Part shown: positions 19,408 through 22,500 of the stretch, one piece after another
Position numbering within the stretch: position 1 is the first letter of the stretch
Layout: each line of letters starts with the position of its first letter
NCBI RefSeq assembly: GCF_000091045.1
Contig: NC_006683.1
Location: 492,061-514,560 of the forward strand
Reading direction: 5' to 3'
DNA: 22,500 bases
Source: Cryptococcus deneoformans JEC21
Lineage: Eukaryota > Basidiomycota > Tremellomycetes > Tremellales > Cryptococcaceae
Position numbers and translations under genes: made by a program
Notes under the pieces: model-generated
Seen by the model: the letters and a program-made list of their open reading frames with translations, nothing else
Database searches by the model: none
What the model was told of the DNA's origin: nothing

Positions 19408-20029
19408 TCTGCCTTACTGTGTTGGCGGGATGGCAGAAAATGAATAGATGGGGCGAGATAGCTTGTGTGATGGAAGGGAATGCCGGTTGAACGATGAAAG
19501 GATGGTGAGCGAGTGTTGACCTTGTGCCGCCGCTGCTTGATTCAATAATCATCATCATTCAGACGTCCCCGGAGTAAGCCGAAAAGCCGGTATTACAATA
19601 ATACTAATAAGTGCATCGCGTCATCGCTTTTGAGGAAGGAGAGTACTTGTACAGTAGTCACGTTATGGTCCATCATCGTCGGTAGCTGAAATGCAAATGA
19701 AGTTCACAATTTAACGGACAGCATGCTTCCATCCTCCCGGTATAACTCCTCCTGAGGAGGGGCGCATATCACCGGATATCACGGCCGAGGCAAATAATTA
19801 GACCCAGTGAAGGAACTGTTGCATTTCTTCTTATCTTATTTCCACGCCTTACTACTATGTAATGAATACACACCCCATACACAGTACAAGATTGCTACAC
19901 TCTCAGACGCCTGGTGCGGTTCATGAAGAATTAAATGGATTCCACAAGAAGCTGGGAGTTTAATGCCTGCTGTCACTAGATACGAAACAATGTAAGCGGC
20001 GTGCTATAGTTGTTCGAATCAACTGTCAC
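19408..20029. promoter_or_regulatory. Promoter region of the SLC35F6-like gene; 3' region of the TSPO gene
   Basis: About 620 bases lie between two minus-strand genes. Near 19747-19763 there is a CCTCC-TGA-GGAGG inverted repeat, and at 19766-19782 ATATCAC is repeated at 10-base spacing. The part from about 19955 to 20029 may be spliced and coding in an alternative TSPO 3' end (see findings). No separate gene was seen. Confidence 0.5.
19766..19782. repeat. ATATCAC repeated with 10-base spacing
   Basis: ATATCAC occurs at 19766-19772 and 19776-19782, flanked by CG/GG-rich bases and next to a CCTCC/GGAGG inverted repeat. It lies about 360 bases upstream of the SLC35F6-like start codon. It is possibly a paired binding site. 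Confidence 0.4.
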
Positions 20030-20898
20030 TTACCGGTTGAAGAAGATGTAGCCAGCGTTGAGGTAGGTGGCTATCAATGCGCAAATTTAGCTTGTGGCCT
20101 CATTTCAAAGATGTTGAATAAACTTACCGTAACCGAGCCAAGCACAGTAAGGAGCCAAGAACCAGGTGGTGCTGAATGGTGTGTAGAGATCGTGCATCTT
20201 AACCTAAGGAAGATCGTCAGCTGGTTATGCAAAAGTAAAGACATCTACTTTATAGCACTTACAGTCATTGCGGCCACAGTCCCGGTGAGGGCGAGAAGGT
20301 TTCCAAGAGCGATTTCCTTCTGCTTGAAACCGAAGAAGATGGGTGACCAGATGAGGTTGAGACCCAGCTGAGCGTAATACAACTGAAGGGCCTGGTCCGC
20401 CTGGGCACTATGATCCGAATATTCAGCGAAAATGGCGAGATGGCGATATTACCAAGAATTACTCACGTCCCAGAGGGAGTCACAGCGTTGTCAAAGGCCT
20501 TGACAGTAAGGTGCGAAGCGTAGCCCATGAGTCCGTAAAGGACAGTCCACACCTAAAGAATGAACTTGAGGAATTTCCCATGATTCCTTTACCGGCGAAA
20601 ACTTACTGGACCGAAGACTTCCTTGGGGGGGTTACCGGGAGGAGGTGTCATGGTCTACTTTAGTTAGCAATGAGGCCAAAAGCATACTTATTCAAATGGT
20701 GCCCACAGTAAACCAATTGCTCCTAGAGCTCTGTCCGGTAACAAAACCGCTGGCAACACCCAAACCAATCGGAAGGCCGACTATTAAAACCAGTGGATGA
20801 GTCTCTAATGGACTTTAAACAATGCACAAGAGAGTGCACATACCGGCCAAGATTGGGTTACGAGCGACGTCGAAAAGAATTTCAGGCAGAGGAGACAT
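20030..20898 (-). CDS. TSPO: Translocator protein of the TspO/MBR (peripheral benzodiazepine receptor) family
   Basis: TspO/MBR proteins have five membrane helices and bind porphyrins or sterols; in eukaryotes they lie in the mitochondrial outer membrane or the secretory system. Minus-strand exons are 20844-20898, 20707-20780, 20607-20654, 20467-20552, 20263-20407, 20128-20203 and 20030-20070, giving 174 residues, the usual length. Visible blocks are helix 1 (VGLPIGLGVASGFVTG), TPPPGNPPKEVFGPVWTVLYGLMGYA (matching the family's PP-WVFGPVWT-LY--MG-A), ADQALQLYYAQLGLNLIWSP followed by FFGFK, and the end TTWFLAPYCAWLGYATYLN. The second intron uses a GTGGGC donor and ends CTAACTAAAGTAG, which avoids an in-frame TGA. 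A TATATATA lies about 100 bases upstream of the ATG. The stop codon sits inside a strong splice donor (CGGTAAGT), so a spliced alternative ending is possible. Family is firm; ligand and role are not known from sequence. Confidence 0.92.
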
Positions 20899-20998
20899 GT
20901 TGGTTGTTAGATGGCGCTATTAGAAAGTGTGATGATCTTTAGATATTAGACGTTTGATGTATTGAGTCTTACTAGGGGAGGCGGACGGATCTCTGAGG

Positions 20999-21006
20999 TA
21001 TATATA
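20999..21006 (-). promoter_or_regulatory. Probable TATA element of the TSPO gene
   Basis: TATATATA followed on the plus strand by GGGG lies 101 bases upstream of the TSPO ATG, a reasonable TATA distance for a fungal gene with a short leader. Strand is assigned from the neighbouring gene, since the core is palindromic. Confidence 0.45.
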
Positions 21007-21050
21007 GGGGTGGAGACCCGGCAGGGCCTGCATGTCCCGTGAAGTCAAGG

Positions 21051-21076
21051 CACCTGCGGCTTGCACCTGGCACCTG
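21051..21076. promoter_or_regulatory. Three CACCTG (E-box-like) motifs in 26 bases
   Basis: CACCTG occurs at 21051-21056, 21064-21069 and 21071-21076, all in the same orientation, about 50 bases beyond the TATATATA. Two of the three are in GGCACCTG. They could be binding sites for a bHLH or zinc-finger factor; this is inferred from clustering only. Confidence 0.4.
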
Positions 21077-21639
21077 ACGACTGACGACACTGCAGCACCG
21101 CGGGGACTAACGATCCAATTCCAGAGTTCCAGAGTAGTGTAAATGTTTTAAATTGACTTTATTATGCTGATGATGTCATTTCCCAAAAGCGATGGGCGGT
21201 GCTTCATTTCTTTCTGCTGCCAACGTCATTTTTGGTTCCAATCAAGTATCACGTTCATCCTTTTCGGCCCTCTTTCTGGGAATCTTGTGGCCTGAATTGA
21301 CGATCATCCCCTCCACCCTTCCAAATTCAATTTTAGATAAGAAGAATGAAATGATGCTTGATGGTTTATTACCTTGCAACGTCACACTCGCCACCAACAT
21401 AACCGGCCGTCGGCTGGTACCCGTGAATTATTATGTAATGTGGTTGTTTTCCTTAGCGGTGATGTCCGGTTGCAAGATTTTGGGCGGGGGAGCCTCCACC
21501 GGCTTAATTCTCTGTGACGGACCGTTTGGAAATCCTCGAGTCCTCATAACCATCATATTCTGTCGTCCAATTTATTCCCCAAGTTCAACCGCCTTGTAGT
21601 TTACAGCTTTCCATCACCGCAACAAACTTTAGCATCAAA

Positions 21640-22500
21640 ATGTCTAGACGGCCAGATCTCGGCTATATCGACCAAGCTTCAGAAGACCCGGTCAATACTG
21701 TTTCAACACCAATCGGAGGCCTTGAGCCAAACGCCGACAAAGGAGTGGAGGCTGAAGCACCTGAAGAAGATTCTGGATCGAGTATCGAAGAAGAGTCTGA
21801 AGGGGAACCGTTTGAGGACGTGGATGGCGGCGATTTCGATTTCGGCGCGTTGGATGTTGGTGGGTCGGGTGAAGAGGACGAGGAGGAGGATGATGGAGAT
21901 TGGGATGTGGACGATGAGGATTGGGAGCTGGCCAATGGAGGTATGTAAGCTGTCTCCAAGTGGAGATGAAGAAAGGCTCATATAATGGGATAATTATTAG
22001 ATTTTACCAAGCAATACAATCGAGTTCGACAGCAACACGCTGCTACATCCGGCTCTGCCCCGTTACCTGCGCGAAACCTCTCCCAGCAAACAAAATCAAA
22101 ATTGTCCAAATCCAACCCGACGGCCGGGTCTGGCGTGGTGACAAATCCGAAAGCAGCGCAGGATAAACATGATAAAGATAAAAGCGATAGGGCTACTCAG
22201 GAGCAAGTGCTTGATAGCCGTACTCGACTGGTTTTGGCGGGACTAGTCAATCGGGGGGTTATCGGTATGATTGAAAGGTGTATCAGTACAGGTAAAGAGG
22301 TAAGTTTACTATGTCTATCTATTTTCATTGGCTGATAAAATAAAATTCAAATCTAAAAGGCAAACGTCTACTATTCATCCCCAGGCCGTGCCGTCAAAAT
22401 CTACCGAACCTCCATCCTCGTCTTCCGTGCTCGACAAAACTACATTGTCGGCGAACAACGTTTCCGGGGGGAATACACTTCCTCTCGAAATCCGCGAAAG
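21640..22500 (+). CDS. RIO1: Atypical protein kinase Rio1, 5' part (continues beyond the window)
   Basis: Rio1 is an atypical kinase/ATPase needed for late cytoplasmic maturation of the 40S ribosomal subunit (20S pre-rRNA cleavage). Visible exons are 21640-21940, 22001-22299 and 22360 to the window end, about 247 residues. The first 100 residues are very acidic (runs such as EEDEEEDDGDWDVDDEDWE) and probably disordered. A linker rich in Lys, Ser and Asp follows. The RIO fold begins with DSRTRLVLAGLVNRGVIGMI, then CISTGKEANVYYS (the P-loop-like STGKEANVY signature), RAVKIYRTSILVF with ATP lysine Lys213, NYIVGEQRFRGEY and NPRK at the edge. These are the standard RIO1 blocks. The Asp-rich N-terminus is common in Rio1. 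The catalytic and metal-binding motifs lie outside the window, so intactness cannot be judged. Confidence 0.95.

Larger units (their letters stand above)
20899..21639. promoter_or_regulatory. Divergent promoter region between TSPO and RIO1
   Basis: About 740 bases are shared by two genes transcribed apart. TSPO-side signals include a TATATATA at 20999-21006 and three CACCTG motifs at 21051-21076. The plus-strand open frame 21192-21599 (135 codons, true ATG) ends just before the RIO1 leader; I see no known domain and regard it as chance. The RIO1 leader includes CACCGCAACAAAC before the ATG. Confidence 0.55.

Noticed and set aside
21192..21599. 135-codon plus-strand open frame with ATG between TSPO and RIO1
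   Set aside because: No recognisable domain, no introns as in the neighbours, and it fills the promoter space of two divergent genes. A chance frame is more likely.

Overview
The window looks like nuclear chromosomal DNA of a basidiomycete yeast of the Cryptococcus type (Tremellales). The basis is compact, intron-dense genes: most introns are 48-75 bases with GTNNGT donors, CTRAY-type branch sites and YAG acceptors, and most genes carry 3-9 of them. Several fungal-specific protein variants fit the same picture. The assignment to Cryptococcus or a close relative is inference. I see no transposon, CRISPR array, rRNA or tRNA.

Layout: ten protein genes, two cut by the window edges. (1) 1-500 (+) is the 3' part of the signal peptidase subunit SPC3. 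(2) 1305-2818 (+) is a nine-exon CDK7/Kin28 kinase. (3) 3266-4996 (+) is the mitochondrial COX1 translation factor MSS51. (4) 5811-6700 (-) is ribosomal protein uL22 (RPL17), with a first coding exon that is only the ATG. (5) 7301-8957 (-) is cystathionine gamma-lyase. (6) 9759-11556 (-) is a multi-pass membrane protein that I do not recognise, with an 11-base microexon. (7) 12770-15793 (+) is a large protein with a C-terminal universal stress protein (USP) domain and, in my preferred model, a small UBA-like N-terminus. (8) 16753-17503 (+) is the NuA4 subunit EAF6. (9) 17756-19407 (-) is an SLC35F6-like drug/metabolite-superfamily transporter. (10) 20030-20898 (-) is a TSPO/MBR translocator protein. 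The 5' part of the RIO1 kinase gene follows at 21640-22500 (+).

The genes do not form a pathway or cluster. They are unrelated housekeeping genes: protein secretion, transcription and cell cycle, mitochondrial translation, ribosome, transsulfuration, chromatin and ribosome maturation. All coding models were assembled by hand from reading frames, splice signals and family resemblance, and each model sums to a whole number of codons. No RNA evidence was available.

I found no clearly new multi-gene system. The most useful second-look items are the UBA-like/USP gene with competing 5' ends and a GC-AG intron, the 11-base microexon in the unrecognised membrane protein, the Asp at the Ser164 position of the CDK7 T-loop, a possible alternative 3' end of the TSPO gene, and small repeats in promoters and introns.
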